Origin: an uncultured Isosphaeraceae bacterium
Lineage (GTDB): Bacteria > Planctomycetota > Planctomycetia > Isosphaerales > Isosphaeraceae
DNA: 64,000 nt
Assembly: GCA_945957605.1 (NCBI GenBank)
Contig: CAMFLR010000027.1
Coordinates: 30,334-94,333 of the forward strand
Reading direction: 5' to 3'
The notes under the pieces: generated by a model
The model's database searches: none
What the model was told of the DNA's origin: nothing
Seen by the model: the letters and a program-made list of their open reading frames with translations, nothing else
Part shown: positions 41,725 through 49,964 of the stretch, one piece after another
Numbering within the stretch: the stretch's first letter is position 1
How the letters are laid out: each line of letters opens with the position of its first letter
Translations under genes and position numbers: made by a program

Positions 41725-43893
41725 TCACCCCACCGCCCGATACTCGTGCGAAGGCCGCCCTGCCCCGCCATGCTTGATGTCGCGCACCTCGATCAAACCG
41801 GCCTCGGCGAGGTTGGAAATGATCTCGTGGCGAATTTTCACGCCAAGATCCTGCGTTCGGCGAACGAGTACGCCATGCCGCACCCAATCGCCCCGGCTTT
41901 CGGCGACAATGGCATGCACCTTCTTCGAGGCCCGCTCGAAATCGTTAACCGCGACATTGCCCTTTACAGCCTCAACCAGATAGGCTGAACAGTGGTCTGC
42001 TACCCCTATGGCCCAGCGCATCGCTTCGATGCCTATCACCTCTCCCTCGTGCGAAACAAGAGCGAGTTTGATGGCGTGCTCGGCTGAGCGGGCAAAGATC
42101 GCCCCGAGGCCGGAGCGTTTCTGTGACTCGTCAGAGGCGCGTTTGCGCATTTGCTCGGCGTAGCAGGTGATCAGCATTTCGGCCTCGGCGGAGTAGCTCA
42201 CCGTCATCGGGCAAATCCGGATGATCCCGTCGATGTTCCCCTTGGGATTGTAATTGCTCGGTGCCTCGCGCCACCGCCGTAGCTCGGCCAGCAAATCTTC
42301 CGGCGGATCGTTGATGTCGGCCTGCGTGGCGACCGGCTTGAGCGTGTATTCCTTCGATTCGAGCACGAGCCAACGGGCCAGGAAGCCGTCAATCGCGTCG
42401 TCCGACGTCAGGGTTTGAAAGAACCGCTCGGGCACCGTCGTGGCATAGACGCTCAGGCAGGGTTGGTCAATCGGCGTGCGTTTCATCTTGCCATCGTGGT
42501 TGGCGTACTGAACCCCTGCGTACATGCTTTTGGCGCTCGAAAACAGCTCGACCAGATAGGTCAGGATGTCGCGTTGATGGCTGCCGGCGTTTTTATGCGT
42601 CAGGTTCTTGAGTACGCGACCGAATTCGTCCCATAGAATCAGGCACCGCCCCTGGCCTTCCCTGAGTGCCGTGAGCATCCCCGCACCGCTCGCGGGCGTA
42701 CCGCCGACCAGGCCTTCCATGCCGGCGCGGCAGAGCAGCATCGTCGCGCAATCCCGGGCATGGTCCTTTCCCGCGCCGCTCGGCGCCAGGCCCATTGTGT
42801 AAAAATTCGTGCGCAACCGTGTCGGTGACTGCACCTTGTGAGCCATGGCAATCCCAGCCACCGTGATCGCAGCGGCAACCGCCAGCATCGGTTGCGGATA
42901 GATCGACGTTTCATTGATCCACCGGGCGATGCGGCCAACCAGTCCGGGCGGGTTCAGGAGATCGGCCTGGGGCGTCGGTTCGACCGTCACGGTGACCGGC
43001 ATTAAATTGCCGCCCGGCTCGATGACAAGCGTCGCAGGCTGGTCGGTGTGCTTCGTCGCGATATAACCATAATCCATCGCCGTGTAAAACAGCGTCGCAA
43101 TCGTAATGTCATTCCGGCGAAATGACCGCCAACGCTTGGGGATCTCGGAGGAATCGTACTTTACGCTGCCAGCGCTCCACGAGTCCCAAAGCTGCATGCC
43201 CTTTTCGCCAAGGTGCTGACGCAAGGCCATGCCCATGCGAATCCATAGGTCGTAGTCATCGGCGGGAATGAACGAAAGCGCCTGGTCTATCTCGTCGAGC
43301 GTTGTGTCTTGATAGGGCTCACGGATCTGAAGCAACGGGCCAACCCGCGCCGGTTCCGGGCGGAACAATCGAGCGATCAATTGCATTGAGGCCGCCGGGA
43401 TCGTCGGCAGCTCATCGGGCGAGATATCGGCCAAGGTGAGAGGCGTTAGCCAGCGGTATTCGCCACCGCTGGGATGCGTAGAAGGAGGGAGAACCGTCTG
43501 CTTTCCCGCGGCAAGCACATCAAGGACCCGTACGCCGCCATTGCTCAGCCCTTTGCTCTCTTCGCCGCCATAACGAAAAAACGACGTGAATCCCTTCGCG
43601 CCGGCCTTGCGGACCGGTGACTCCGGAACGATTGCCTGGATGGCCGAGTGCAATCCATCAACGTCGTCATCGAAATCAAGCGCTACGACGCCGCTTGCCG
43701 CACCCAGGCACAACCCGATATTCGATGATTTCCACTCCATCCAGCGGGCGTGCTCTTCCTGTGTCGGTAGCCGGTGGCAGAACTCGGACCAGCCAAGAAT
43801 CACAGGATATTTCTGGCCCAGCGTAAGCGGGATGACGGAATAGCCACGCTGCCGAAGCTGTGGCGCGGCTGATTGAAACGGACTGTGGATCAT
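41725..43893 (-). CDS. Primase-polymerase / DUF3987-type helicase (722 aa)
   Basis: The N-terminal domain (residues 1-150) has VVALDFDDDVDG with the acidic cluster at 73-77 and SNIGLCLGAASG, as in bifunctional primase-polymerases. A PriCT-like segment (LSFIPADDYDLWIRMGMALR, residues 206-280) follows. The C-terminal ATPase has Walker A GLAPSGAGKD (about 368-377) and Walker B CLILWDEFG (about 417-425), of the YfjI/DUF3987 kind. Residues 640-722 look like a winged helix. It would prime and unwind DNA at the phage origin and may be the main replication initiator here, as no DNA polymerase is present. Confidence 0.9.
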   Translation of the reverse strand: MIHSPFQSAAPQLRQRGYSVIPLTLGQKYPVILGWSEFCHRLPTQEEHARWMEWKSSNIGLCLGAASGVVALDFDDDVDGLHSAIQAIVPESPVRKAGAKGFTSFFRYGGEESKGLSNGGVRVLDVLAAGKQTVLPPSTHPSGGEYRWLTPLTLADISPDELPTIPAASMQLIARLFRPEPARVGPLLQIREPYQDTTLDEIDQALSFIPADDYDLWIRMGMALRQHLGEKGMQLWDSWSAGSVKYDSSEIPKRWRSFRRNDITIATLFYTAMDYGYIATKHTDQPATLVIEPGGNLMPVTVTVEPTPQADLLNPPGLVGRIARWINETSIYPQPMLAVAAAITVAGIAMAHKVQSPTRLRTNFYTMGLAPSGAGKDHARDCATMLLCRAGMEGLVGGTPASGAGMLTALREGQGRCLILWDEFGRVLKNLTHKNAGSHQRDILTYLVELFSSAKSMYAGVQYANHDGKMKRTPIDQPCLSVYATTVPERFFQTLTSDDAIDGFLARWLVLESKEYTLKPVATQADINDPPEDLLAELRRWREAPSNYNPKGNIDGIIRICPMTVSYSAEAEMLITCYAEQMRKRASDESQKRSGLGAIFARSAEHAIKLALVSHEGEVIGIEAMRWAIGVADHCSAYLVEAVKGNVAVNDFERASKKVHAIVAESRGDWVRHGVLVRRTQDLGVKIRHEIISNLAEAGLIEVRDIKHGGAGRPSHEYRAVG

Positions 43894-44048
43894 GCACCGG
43901 CACCCGCATCGCGTAAGCGGCGGATCAGGGTCGTGAGGAAATTGCTCGGCGATCGATTTTCCAGCTTGGCGTTCTCTTCAATCCAGTCTCGAACGTCTGA
44001 GGGGATGTAGTAATACTCTGTTTTCTTGGGGAATTCACGGTTCGACAT
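43890..44048 (-). CDS. Ribbon-helix-helix-like small DNA-binding protein (52 aa)
   Basis: ATG 44048 has AGGAG seven bases upstream, and its stop overlaps the primase start (ATGA, 43890-43893). The protein reads REFPKKTEYYYIPSDVRDWI, then EENAKLENRSPSNFLTTLIR. This is a beta strand followed by two helices, the pattern of ribbon-helix-helix proteins. It could regulate the divergent promoters at 44.1 kb and so control replication gene expression. Confidence 0.7.
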   Translation of the reverse strand: MSNREFPKKTEYYYIPSDVRDWIEENAKLENRSPSNFLTTLIRRLRDAGAGA

Positions 44049-44160
44049 TTTTATGCTCCTGATGCAATTTATTATGTTGACTTATTATTATCATTCGTAT
44101 AACTCTTGCTGTGTTTAGTCAACAACAAATTACCAACCCACCAAAGCAAGGAACAAAGCC
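44049..44160. promoter_or_regulatory. Overlapping divergent promoters with inverted TGTTGACT
   Basis: Plus strand: TTGACT (44077-44082), 15 bases, TATAAC (44098-44103). Minus strand: TTGACT (44122-44117), 15 bases, TATACG (44101-44096). The two -10 boxes overlap, so polymerases would exclude each other. TGTTGACT at 44075-44082 and its inverse at 44117-44124 form a dyad. Spacers are shorter than ideal, so activity may depend on a regulator such as the adjacent ribbon-helix-helix protein. Confidence 0.5.
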
Positions 44161-44562
44161 ATGACCATCCTAAATGATCACAAACTGGAACGCCTAACCG
44201 AAGCATGGAAATATGCCAAGCAAATGGAACAGCATTGGAACGAACAGCGCATACAAATCGAATCTGACATCTACGAGCTGGAAGCGAAGAATCTGCCTGA
44301 GAAGGGAACGTACACGACGGTTACCGGCATGAAAATTGTGACAGGATTCACCGACGAATGGGACCAAAGCGAACTCACGAAAGCCTATCAAGCGTGGCCG
44401 ATAGATCAGGCCAAGTTTCCTTTTGCATCGGTGTTCAAGCCCGATGGCAAGACCATCGCTGTGCTTCGTGAGTCCGTGCCAGACTTGTACGCGATAATTC
44501 AGCCGGCGCTGACTTTGAAGCCGAAGAAACCAGCGTTTTCGATGAAAGCTGAGAAGGAATAA
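44161..44562 (+). CDS. Hypothetical protein (133 aa), replication/recombination operon
   Basis: Starts with a helical segment (HKLERLTEAWKYAKQMEQHW, then IESDIYELEAKNLPEKGTYT) followed by beta strands (GMKIVTGFTDEWDQSELTKA, VFKPDGKTIAVLRE) and a basic tail (PKKPAFSMKAEKE). I recall similar short proteins ahead of phage recombination genes, where they may bind single-stranded DNA or a nuclease. AAGCAAGGAACAAAGCC precedes the start. It heads the plus-strand recombination operon. Confidence 0.65.
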   Translation: MTILNDHKLERLTEAWKYAKQMEQHWNEQRIQIESDIYELEAKNLPEKGTYTTVTGMKIVTGFTDEWDQSELTKAYQAWPIDQAKFPFASVFKPDGKTIAVLRESVPDLYAIIQPALTLKPKKPAFSMKAEKE

Positions 44563-44654
44563 CGTTTTAGATGTGGTTGGACTTCCAATCGGGGAACCGA
44601 TTTAGAGGAGCGTTACGTGTTTACTTGACAAACTACTTAAGCGGAGATTGAAGA

Positions 44655-44960
44655 ATGGACCAGAATCAAAAAGGTTTGCCGTTTCTTATCGGTGAGATGA
44701 TTGTTGCCACAACTGGCGAACATGCCGATTACAGCGTTGAGAATATCTTTGTGGTCTTGGAGGATTTTGATGCGCGGCCGTTGGCGCAGGAGTACGAAAA
44801 CCTTGGCCAATCAGTGAGCGGCTGCTATGCCTACGATGGCTTCATCGAATGGCTCGCCAGCAAGGGGCTTATAAAGCTCGTTCGCTATAAAGAGGTTTCA
44901 CTAGGCAGTTACGGCGTGTTCGCTGACGATTTTAAGGTCAGCGTGACCACAGGAAAATGA
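44655..44960 (+). CDS. Hypothetical protein (101 aa)
   Basis: The sequence (LPFLIGEMIVATTGEHADYS, IFVVLEDFDARPLAQEYENL, FIEWLASKGLIKLVRYKEVS) reads as a mixed alpha-beta fold. GGAGATTGAAGA lies before the start. It stands between the operon leader protein and the Sak4 gene. No family is recognised. Confidence 0.6.
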   Translation: MDQNQKGLPFLIGEMIVATTGEHADYSVENIFVVLEDFDARPLAQEYENLGQSVSGCYAYDGFIEWLASKGLIKLVRYKEVSLGSYGVFADDFKVSVTTGK

Positions 44961-45091
44961 GTGAATCGATTTAAGAGGGTCACTTGAAAAAAACGTGGAT
45001 TTAACCTGCGAAAACCTGCGCCGTAAGGCAGTAGAATGCGAAGAATGTAAACGACCATAAACTTAAACTAAGACTTAAGGAGTAAAAAGTC

Positions 45092-45859
45092 ATGATACAA
45101 CTGACATCTGTTCCGGCGACGAAAATCATATTACCACCACGTATTGTCCTTTATGGCCCTGAGAAGATCGGCAAATCGACCTTCTCAAGCGAGATAACTG
45201 GCGCTCTTCACTTCGATTTCGAGGACGGATCGGGTTTTCTCGACGTGCGTCGAGCGAAGCCGGAATGGTACTCATCATTTCCAGTCTTGCTCGAAACGAT
45301 GGACGCGCTCGCAAAGCAAGAGCATGATTACACTGCGGTTGTTCTCGATACCGCCGATTGGCTCGAAGACGTTATTCATAAACAGGTTGCCGCTGAATCC
45401 GGGAAGCCATCAATCAGTAAGATCGACTATGGCAAAGGTTATACCACCGCCGCCGAGATGTTCCGTCAGCTTTTGACCAAACTCACCTCGCTCACACAGA
45501 GGGGGATGCCGGTCATCGTGCTCGCTCATTCGACAATTAAGCGTTATGACAACCCCGTAACTGCGTCGTACGACCGGATGCAGCTCAAGCTGCATGAAAA
45601 GGCGGCGGCACTTTTAACTGAATGGTGCGACGCGATTCTCTTTGCCGATCAGCGCGTTTATGTTGATAAGCTCGACGCCGGGTTCAATCGAAAAATCACC
45701 AAAGGTCGCGGGGGCGATATCGTGTTGCACACGGTGGCATCTCCGGCGTTTGTCGCGGGTAACCGCTATGGATTGCCGAGCGAGCTGCCGTTCACGTGGA
45801 GCGATTTCATAGCCGCGTTCAACGCGGCTGTAATAAGCGAATCGACGGATGCCGCTTAG
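45092..45859 (+). CDS. Sak4-like RecA-type recombinase / AAA ATPase (255 aa)
   Basis: AAGGAG lies ten bases before the start. Walker A GPEKIGKST (residues 22-30) and Walker B TAVVLDTADW (81-90) frame a RecA-like core. MPVIVLAHSTIKRYDNP and LTEWCDAILFADQR complete the pattern of phage Sak4 single-strand annealing/ATPase proteins. Such proteins promote phage recombination together with a single-strand binding protein. The DUF669 gene downstream fits that partner. A structured noncoding stretch separates the two. Confidence 0.85.
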   Translation: MIQLTSVPATKIILPPRIVLYGPEKIGKSTFSSEITGALHFDFEDGSGFLDVRRAKPEWYSSFPVLLETMDALAKQEHDYTAVVLDTADWLEDVIHKQVAAESGKPSISKIDYGKGYTTAAEMFRQLLTKLTSLTQRGMPVIVLAHSTIKRYDNPVTASYDRMQLKLHEKAAALLTEWCDAILFADQRVYVDKLDAGFNRKITKGRGGDIVLHTVASPAFVAGNRYGLPSELPFTWSDFIAAFNAAVISESTDAA

Positions 45860-45860
45860 C

Positions 45861-46020
45861 GGTGCCGTCCAAGGAAAAATGCCGGTTTGACTCCGGCTCG
45901 GTTGTTGAGGTTCGGTAACGACGGGAGGCCGGTTCGATTCCGGTAGAGGGCTCTGGTGAGCCTACGAACACGGGTGGCACGCCCGATAGAGTCAGGGCGG
46001 AATCTCTGGCGGGTGCCAAC
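45861..46020 (+). ncRNA. Structured RNA with two T-arm-like hairpins, possible degenerate tRNA-Ser-like element
   Basis: Directly after the Sak4 stop lie GCCGG-TTTGACT-CCGGC (45881-45897) and GCCGG-TTCGATT-CCGGT (45928-45944), both with 5-base stems and 7-base loops. The second is a perfect tRNA T-arm with the B-box GGTTCGATTCC. If the first is an anticodon arm, its triplet is TGA (Ser). GTTGTT/AACGAC (45901-45906 with 45917-45922) could be the long variable arm. The 5' segment GCCGTCC pairs only partly with AGAGGGC, and there is no D-arm. A third hairpin GGCTC-TGGT-GAGCC (45949-45962) follows. It is either a tRNA relic or an mRNA/ncRNA structure. Confidence 0.4.
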
Positions 46021-46048
46021 TGTCAATCAATTAAAGGAGTAACTATCA

Positions 46049-46561
46049 ATGGCTTACCTACACGAAGAAATCGACTTTAGCGAAATCGAACCATCAACCT
46101 CGCGTGAATTAATGCAACCCGGCTGGCAAAAAGCGGAAATTGTAGAAAGCGACGTAAAACCGACAAAGAAAGCATCGGCAGCGCAAGAGTATAACGAAAC
46201 TAGCAATCCAAACTTCAACGATAAAGCGCTGCATCTGACCTTCCGAATCATTGATGGGGAACACAAGGGCCGGAACGTCTGGGGCAGTTATAACTACATT
46301 CACAACAGTGCCACGGCACAGGAAATAGCTCGCAAAGAAGTTGCCGCTATTCGCCAAGCTATCGGAATTCCGAAAGATCGATCTTTCCGGGATTCCAATG
46401 AGTTGCATAACCGTCCATTGATGATCTTCGTCGATGTCGAGAAGTCTGAGGGTTACAAGCCAAAGAATGTCATCACTGGCTATAAGGCGATCGAGGCGAG
46501 TGCAACAACACCCGCTCCCGCAACTGCGGCGCCCGCGACTCCAGCTTGGAACCGTCAGTAG
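46049..46561 (+). CDS. DUF669 family protein, putative single-stranded DNA-binding protein (170 aa)
   Basis: AAAGGAG precedes the start. The arrangement (PGWQKAEIVESDVKPTKKAS, ALHLTFRIIDGEHKGRNVWG, YNYIHNSATAQEIARKEVAA, RPLMIFVDVEKSEGYKPKNV) is that of DUF669 proteins, which have an OB-like fold and act in phage replication and recombination beside Sak/Erf-type genes. The Ala-Pro-Thr tail (TTPAPATAAPATPAW) is typical of single-strand binding proteins. Confidence 0.85.
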   Translation: MAYLHEEIDFSEIEPSTSRELMQPGWQKAEIVESDVKPTKKASAAQEYNETSNPNFNDKALHLTFRIIDGEHKGRNVWGSYNYIHNSATAQEIARKEVAAIRQAIGIPKDRSFRDSNELHNRPLMIFVDVEKSEGYKPKNVITGYKAIEASATTPAPATAAPATPAWNRQ

Positions 46562-46565
46562 CGGT

Positions 46566-46799
46566 ATGGGCATCCGGGTGTATCTCGCCTGGCAGAGGAT
46601 TGGCGACGGACGTAAACAAGTCCGTCGCTGGTCGCCTGACCAGCCGAATCTGTTTCTGGGCTACCAGAAGCAGAATCCGTTGGCGCTCCACTGGCTATCG
46701 ATGAACGGTGACCCACTCTGGCCGAACTGTCATCAGCCTGACGCAGAGCCATTCCAAGTAGTCGAATATCCGCCAAAAACGGCTGGGAGGTTACCGTAA
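46566..46799 (+). CDS. Hypothetical protein (77 aa)
   Basis: ATG 46566 lies four bases after the DUF669 stop, and its TAA overlaps the next ATG (TAATG). That tight spacing is the main support. The sequence (GIRVYLAWQRIGDGRKQVRR, PNLFLGYQKQNPLALHWLSM) is basic and aromatic. The frame continues upstream to 46434 but that part lies inside DUF669 and is not used. Family unknown. Confidence 0.65.
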   Translation: MGIRVYLAWQRIGDGRKQVRRWSPDQPNLFLGYQKQNPLALHWLSMNGDPLWPNCHQPDAEPFQVVEYPPKTAGRLP

Positions 46800-47605
46800 T
46801 GGTCGCCATGCCCGACATCGGGATCGACCCGACGCTGGCAGCGATCGACCGGATCCTTGAAGCGAAGGCGGCAGAAATGCCGCCTCGCACCTACCTTGGA
46901 GCGTCGATCCTGGGTGCCGACTGCGAACGCTTCGTGTGGTATTCGATCCGACCCGAAGTACCAAGGCAGCCTTTTAACGCGGCAACGATCCGCCGGTTTG
47001 AAGATGGGTTTGCAGTTGAGGCTCAGATGATTGAACGGCTTCGTTCTGTACCCGGGATCGAACTGTGGACCGTTGACGAGAACACGGGTGGCCAAATTGG
47101 GTTTCAAGACTTCGGTGGGCGTTTTCGAGGGCATGTTGACGGGGTTGTCAAAGGCTTATATCAGTCGCCGAAGACGGCGCACGTCTTTGAATGCAAGGCG
47201 GTAAATCCAAAAAAGTTCGAAGAGTTCCGAAAACTGAAATTGGCCCTACCGGAGAAAGAAGTACTAGCGGCGTGGGATAAGACCTACCACGTGCAGGCCA
47301 TGATCTATTGTTTCTATCTCGAATTCAGCCGCCATTACCTTGTGGTTAGCACGCCAGGTGGCCGGGATTACCTCAGCTGTAGGAGTAATGCAAACAATGA
47401 AATGGGCGCGGCCCTGCGACTGAAAGCTAAGCGAATTCTTGATTCGGAAACCCCGCCAAGCCGGATTAGTGAACGACCGGAGCATTGGAAATGCAAATTG
47501 TGTGATTACAGGGAGGTATGTCATGGACGAGCAGTTATCGCTAATCGAGGAGTCAGCAGATACCAAACCACAGTTGGACCTCAAGCTGATCGCGAACCCG
47601 CGTAA
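46799..47605 (+). CDS. Cas4/RecB-like PD-(D/E)XK nuclease with cysteine cluster (268 aa)
   Basis: Nuclease residues are visible in GHVDGVV (Asp114) and FECKAVN (Glu131, Lys133), with a later QAMIYCFYL helix carrying the conserved Gln. Cys42 (ADCERF) and Cys232, Cys235 and Cys241 (KCKLCDYREVC) are placed as in the iron-sulfur cluster of Cas4 and AddB. It likely resects DNA ends for Sak4. Its 3' end overlaps the next gene by 83 bases, so the last 27 residues are read in two frames. Confidence 0.85.
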   Translation: MVAMPDIGIDPTLAAIDRILEAKAAEMPPRTYLGASILGADCERFVWYSIRPEVPRQPFNAATIRRFEDGFAVEAQMIERLRSVPGIELWTVDENTGGQIGFQDFGGRFRGHVDGVVKGLYQSPKTAHVFECKAVNPKKFEEFRKLKLALPEKEVLAAWDKTYHVQAMIYCFYLEFSRHYLVVSTPGGRDYLSCRSNANNEMGAALRLKAKRILDSETPPSRISERPEHWKCKLCDYREVCHGRAVIANRGVSRYQTTVGPQADREPA

Positions 47606-47756
47606 AGCGGACATCGCGTTGTGGGGTCCACTCGCGTACGTATCGCGTGAGACGCGCGAGCGAATTTTGGCGCTGCCGTTTGGGCAATTCAAGCCGATCG
47701 TTGCTCACCTTGAAAGGAGCGTGGCTCAACAGATAAAAGTCAAGAAATTCAAGTGA
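47523..47756 (+). CDS. Hypothetical protein (77 aa)
   Basis: ATG 47523 has AGGGAGG eight bases upstream, within the end of the nuclease gene. The protein (DEQLSLIEESADTKPQLDLK, DIALWGPLAYVSRETRERIL, KPIVAHLERSVAQQIKVKKF) is helical with a basic end. Its stop overlaps the helicase start (GTGA). A helper of the nuclease or helicase is plausible; no family is known. Confidence 0.65.
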   Translation: MDEQLSLIEESADTKPQLDLKLIANPRKADIALWGPLAYVSRETRERILALPFGQFKPIVAHLERSVAQQIKVKKFK

Positions 47757-49432
47757 GTATACAGCCTCGTGATTACCAAGATCGCGCCATCGAGGCGTTG
47801 ATTCGCTACTTCGACCATAAGTCGGGTAATCCTCTCGTAATCGCGCCGACCGGCAGCGGTAAGAGCGTAATCATTGGCGCTCTTTGCCACCGCATCCTCA
47901 CGACCTGGCCCGAACAACGTTTGATGATCCTCAGCCACGTGAAGGAACTGCTTGAGCAAAACTTCGGAAAGATCAAAGCCTTCTGGCCCGAAGCATCTGC
48001 CGGGCTCTACTGTGCCGGGCTTGGCGAAAAACGAAGCCGCGATCCGATCACCGTAGCGTCAATTCAGTCGGTCTATCGCAAGCCTCACATTTTCGGCTGG
48101 CGCGACCTGCTGCTAATCGATGAAGCACATTTGCTTTCGCCTGAATCCGATAGCATGTATCAAGCCTTCATAGCCGGTCTGAAAGAGATTAATCCGCGTC
48201 TCAAAGTCATTGGCTTTACGGCGACCGCTTACCGGCTCAAAACAGGCATGCTCCATGAAGGGCCGAATCGGCTTTTCACCGACATCGCCATTGAAATCAC
48301 CCTTGATGAACTTCTCCAAGCCGGGCACATCGCGCCGCTCGTCAGCAAATCCTCGGTGATCCAAGCAGACTTATCGACAGTGGGTGACGTCGCAGGCGAA
48401 TACAATAGCCGGGACATGGAAGCGGCGATGGATAAGGAGGCTCTCACCAAAGCAGCACTCGACGAGGTCTTCACGCTGGCGGCGGATCGTAAATCCTGGC
48501 TCCTCTTCACGGCCGGTGTGAATCACGCCGCGCATGTCGAAGAAGAACTGATCCGTCGCGGGAAAACCGCCAAGGCGGTTACGGGAAACACGCCCGAGGA
48601 CGAGCGTGAAGCCGCTCACCAAGCATTCAAGACTGGCGAACTGGAATGTCTGGTTTCGGTCGGCATCCATACCACTGGGTTCGATGCGCCAAATATAGAT
48701 CTGATTGTGATGTTGGTCGGCACCAAATCGCCCGGCCGCTACATGCAGATTATGGGACGCGGAATGCGGAACGCTCCCGGTAAGGAAAACTGCCTTGTCC
48801 TCGACTACGCCGGCAATATCGAATATCACGGGCCGGTAACCCACGTTCGGCCGCCGCGTCAGTCAGCACAGCGTGGAAAACAAGAGCGAAACGAACGCAC
48901 CTGCCTGATTTGCCCAGCCTGCCGAATGGCGAGTCCGCTGGGCGCGCGAGAGTGCGCGGAGTGTGGGCTCAACTTCGACCCGCCGGAACGGGTTAAGCAC
49001 GGAACGACCGCCAGCACTGCTGCTGTGATGGGGATGCCAACCGATCCGGGCGATTGGCACGATGTTAAAGCCGTGCGGTATTTCAAGCACGAGAAAGAGG
49101 GTAAAACGCTGACGCTTCGTGTCGAGTACGAGTGCGGCATGGAAACGTTTAAGGAGTGGGTGTGCCTGGCTCACCCGCCGGGATTCGCGAAGTCAAAGGC
49201 CGACGAATGGTGGCGCCGGAGGGGGTTGAGCCCGATTCCCGCGGCTTGGGAACCGCTCGCTTACGCGCTCGATATGTGCGAATTGCTCAAGAAGCCGTAC
49301 CGAATTCGGGTTAAGCGCGATGAGAAGTTCTGGCGGGTCGTCGGTTACGATTTCACGCCGCCACCGATCGAATCGGAGTTTGTCGTCGTTGGTGAGCCCT
49401 GGGATTTTGGTGACGCCGACATACCGTTTTGA
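47753..49432 (+). CDS. DEAD/DEAH-box helicase, RadD-like (559 aa)
   Basis: GTG 47753 overlaps the preceding stop by four bases. SF2 motifs appear in order: QPRDYQDRAIEAL (Q region), Walker A APTGSGKS (31-38), LLLIDEAHLL (119-128), GFTATAYRL, VSVGIHTTGFDAPNIDLIVM and QIMGRGMR near 330. Residues about 380-412 carry a zinc finger CLICPACR...CAECGL. A C-terminal region with WKVVGYDF-like strands follows. RadD-like helicases act in recombination repair and in phage DNA replication. Confidence 0.9.
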   Translation: MSIQPRDYQDRAIEALIRYFDHKSGNPLVIAPTGSGKSVIIGALCHRILTTWPEQRLMILSHVKELLEQNFGKIKAFWPEASAGLYCAGLGEKRSRDPITVASIQSVYRKPHIFGWRDLLLIDEAHLLSPESDSMYQAFIAGLKEINPRLKVIGFTATAYRLKTGMLHEGPNRLFTDIAIEITLDELLQAGHIAPLVSKSSVIQADLSTVGDVAGEYNSRDMEAAMDKEALTKAALDEVFTLAADRKSWLLFTAGVNHAAHVEEELIRRGKTAKAVTGNTPEDEREAAHQAFKTGELECLVSVGIHTTGFDAPNIDLIVMLVGTKSPGRYMQIMGRGMRNAPGKENCLVLDYAGNIEYHGPVTHVRPPRQSAQRGKQERNERTCLICPACRMASPLGARECAECGLNFDPPERVKHGTTASTAAVMGMPTDPGDWHDVKAVRYFKHEKEGKTLTLRVEYECGMETFKEWVCLAHPPGFAKSKADEWWRRRGLSPIPAAWEPLAYALDMCELLKKPYRIRVKRDEKFWRVVGYDFTPPPIESEFVVVGEPWDFGDADIPF

Positions 49433-49767
49433 CATTGCCGTACGAGCCCAGCTAAATCCTGCTCGCTTCGCGCGAGGACATAAACGCCCCCTGCTCTCTC
49501 GACCATGCATTGAAACAGTTTTTGCTCTTTACGCTGCCTGCCGGTGGCAGTCTTGCACTCGATCGCCGTAAACACACCGAGCGTTTGCCCGACCATTTCC
49601 GCCGTGATCACGACTGGAACCACGGAGATGATGTCTGAGCTGCCGACATGGCCGTAGCGAATCCAGCGACCGTTGATCTTCAAGCAGCCAGTATTGTTCC
49701 TCCAGGCGAAGATGCGGTGCTTGGCCAGCCATTCGAGGCATTCGTGGACAATTTTGCCCTCGCTCAC
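49345..49767 (-). CDS. VRR-NUC domain nuclease (140 aa)
   Basis: The pattern WRNNTGCLKINGRWIRYGHV, GSSDIISVVPVVI, then FTAIECKTATGRQRKEQKLF and FQCMVERAGGVYVLARS matches stand-alone phage VRR-NUC enzymes. The catalytic acidic residues are in SSDI and IECK. These cut branched or flap DNA. The gene converges with the helicase and overlaps it by 88 bases. It ends a minus-strand operon of small genes (49345-50776). Confidence 0.9.
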   Translation of the reverse strand: MSEGKIVHECLEWLAKHRIFAWRNNTGCLKINGRWIRYGHVGSSDIISVVPVVITAEMVGQTLGVFTAIECKTATGRQRKEQKLFQCMVERAGGVYVLARSEQDLAGLVRQCQNGMSASPKSQGSPTTTNSDSIGGGVKS

Positions 49768-49964
49768 AACAACCCGTAATACCGCAGCCGCGCCGCCTCG
49801 CGTCGGTCGAGCAAGAATCGATACATCGCCGCCGCCTCGCGGTCGCCAATCTTCGCCGATTCGCGAAATGACTGCAGATCCTGGCGGGCCGCATTATACT
49901 CCTGCTCGGCTTGCGCTAGCTCGTTATAAATCACCGTATCGAGCGGCAGCACTAAACACGCCAT
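49764..49964 (-). CDS. Small helical protein (66 aa)
   Basis: Starts with LVLPLDTVIYNELAQAEQEY followed by helices AARQDLQSFRESAKIGDREA, so it is almost entirely alpha-helical. It overlaps the nuclease start by ATGA. The upstream gene overlaps its start by 13 bases. Small helical genes linked with VRR-NUC are common in phages; the role is unknown. Confidence 0.6.
   Translation of the reverse strand: MACLVLPLDTVIYNELAQAEQEYNAARQDLQSFRESAKIGDREAAAMYRFLLDRREAARLRYYGLL

Noticed and set aside
45868..45952. Functional tRNA-Ser (TGA)
   Set aside because: The D-arm is missing, acceptor pairing has two mismatches, and C follows the anticodon. Kept only as a structured, tRNA-like element.
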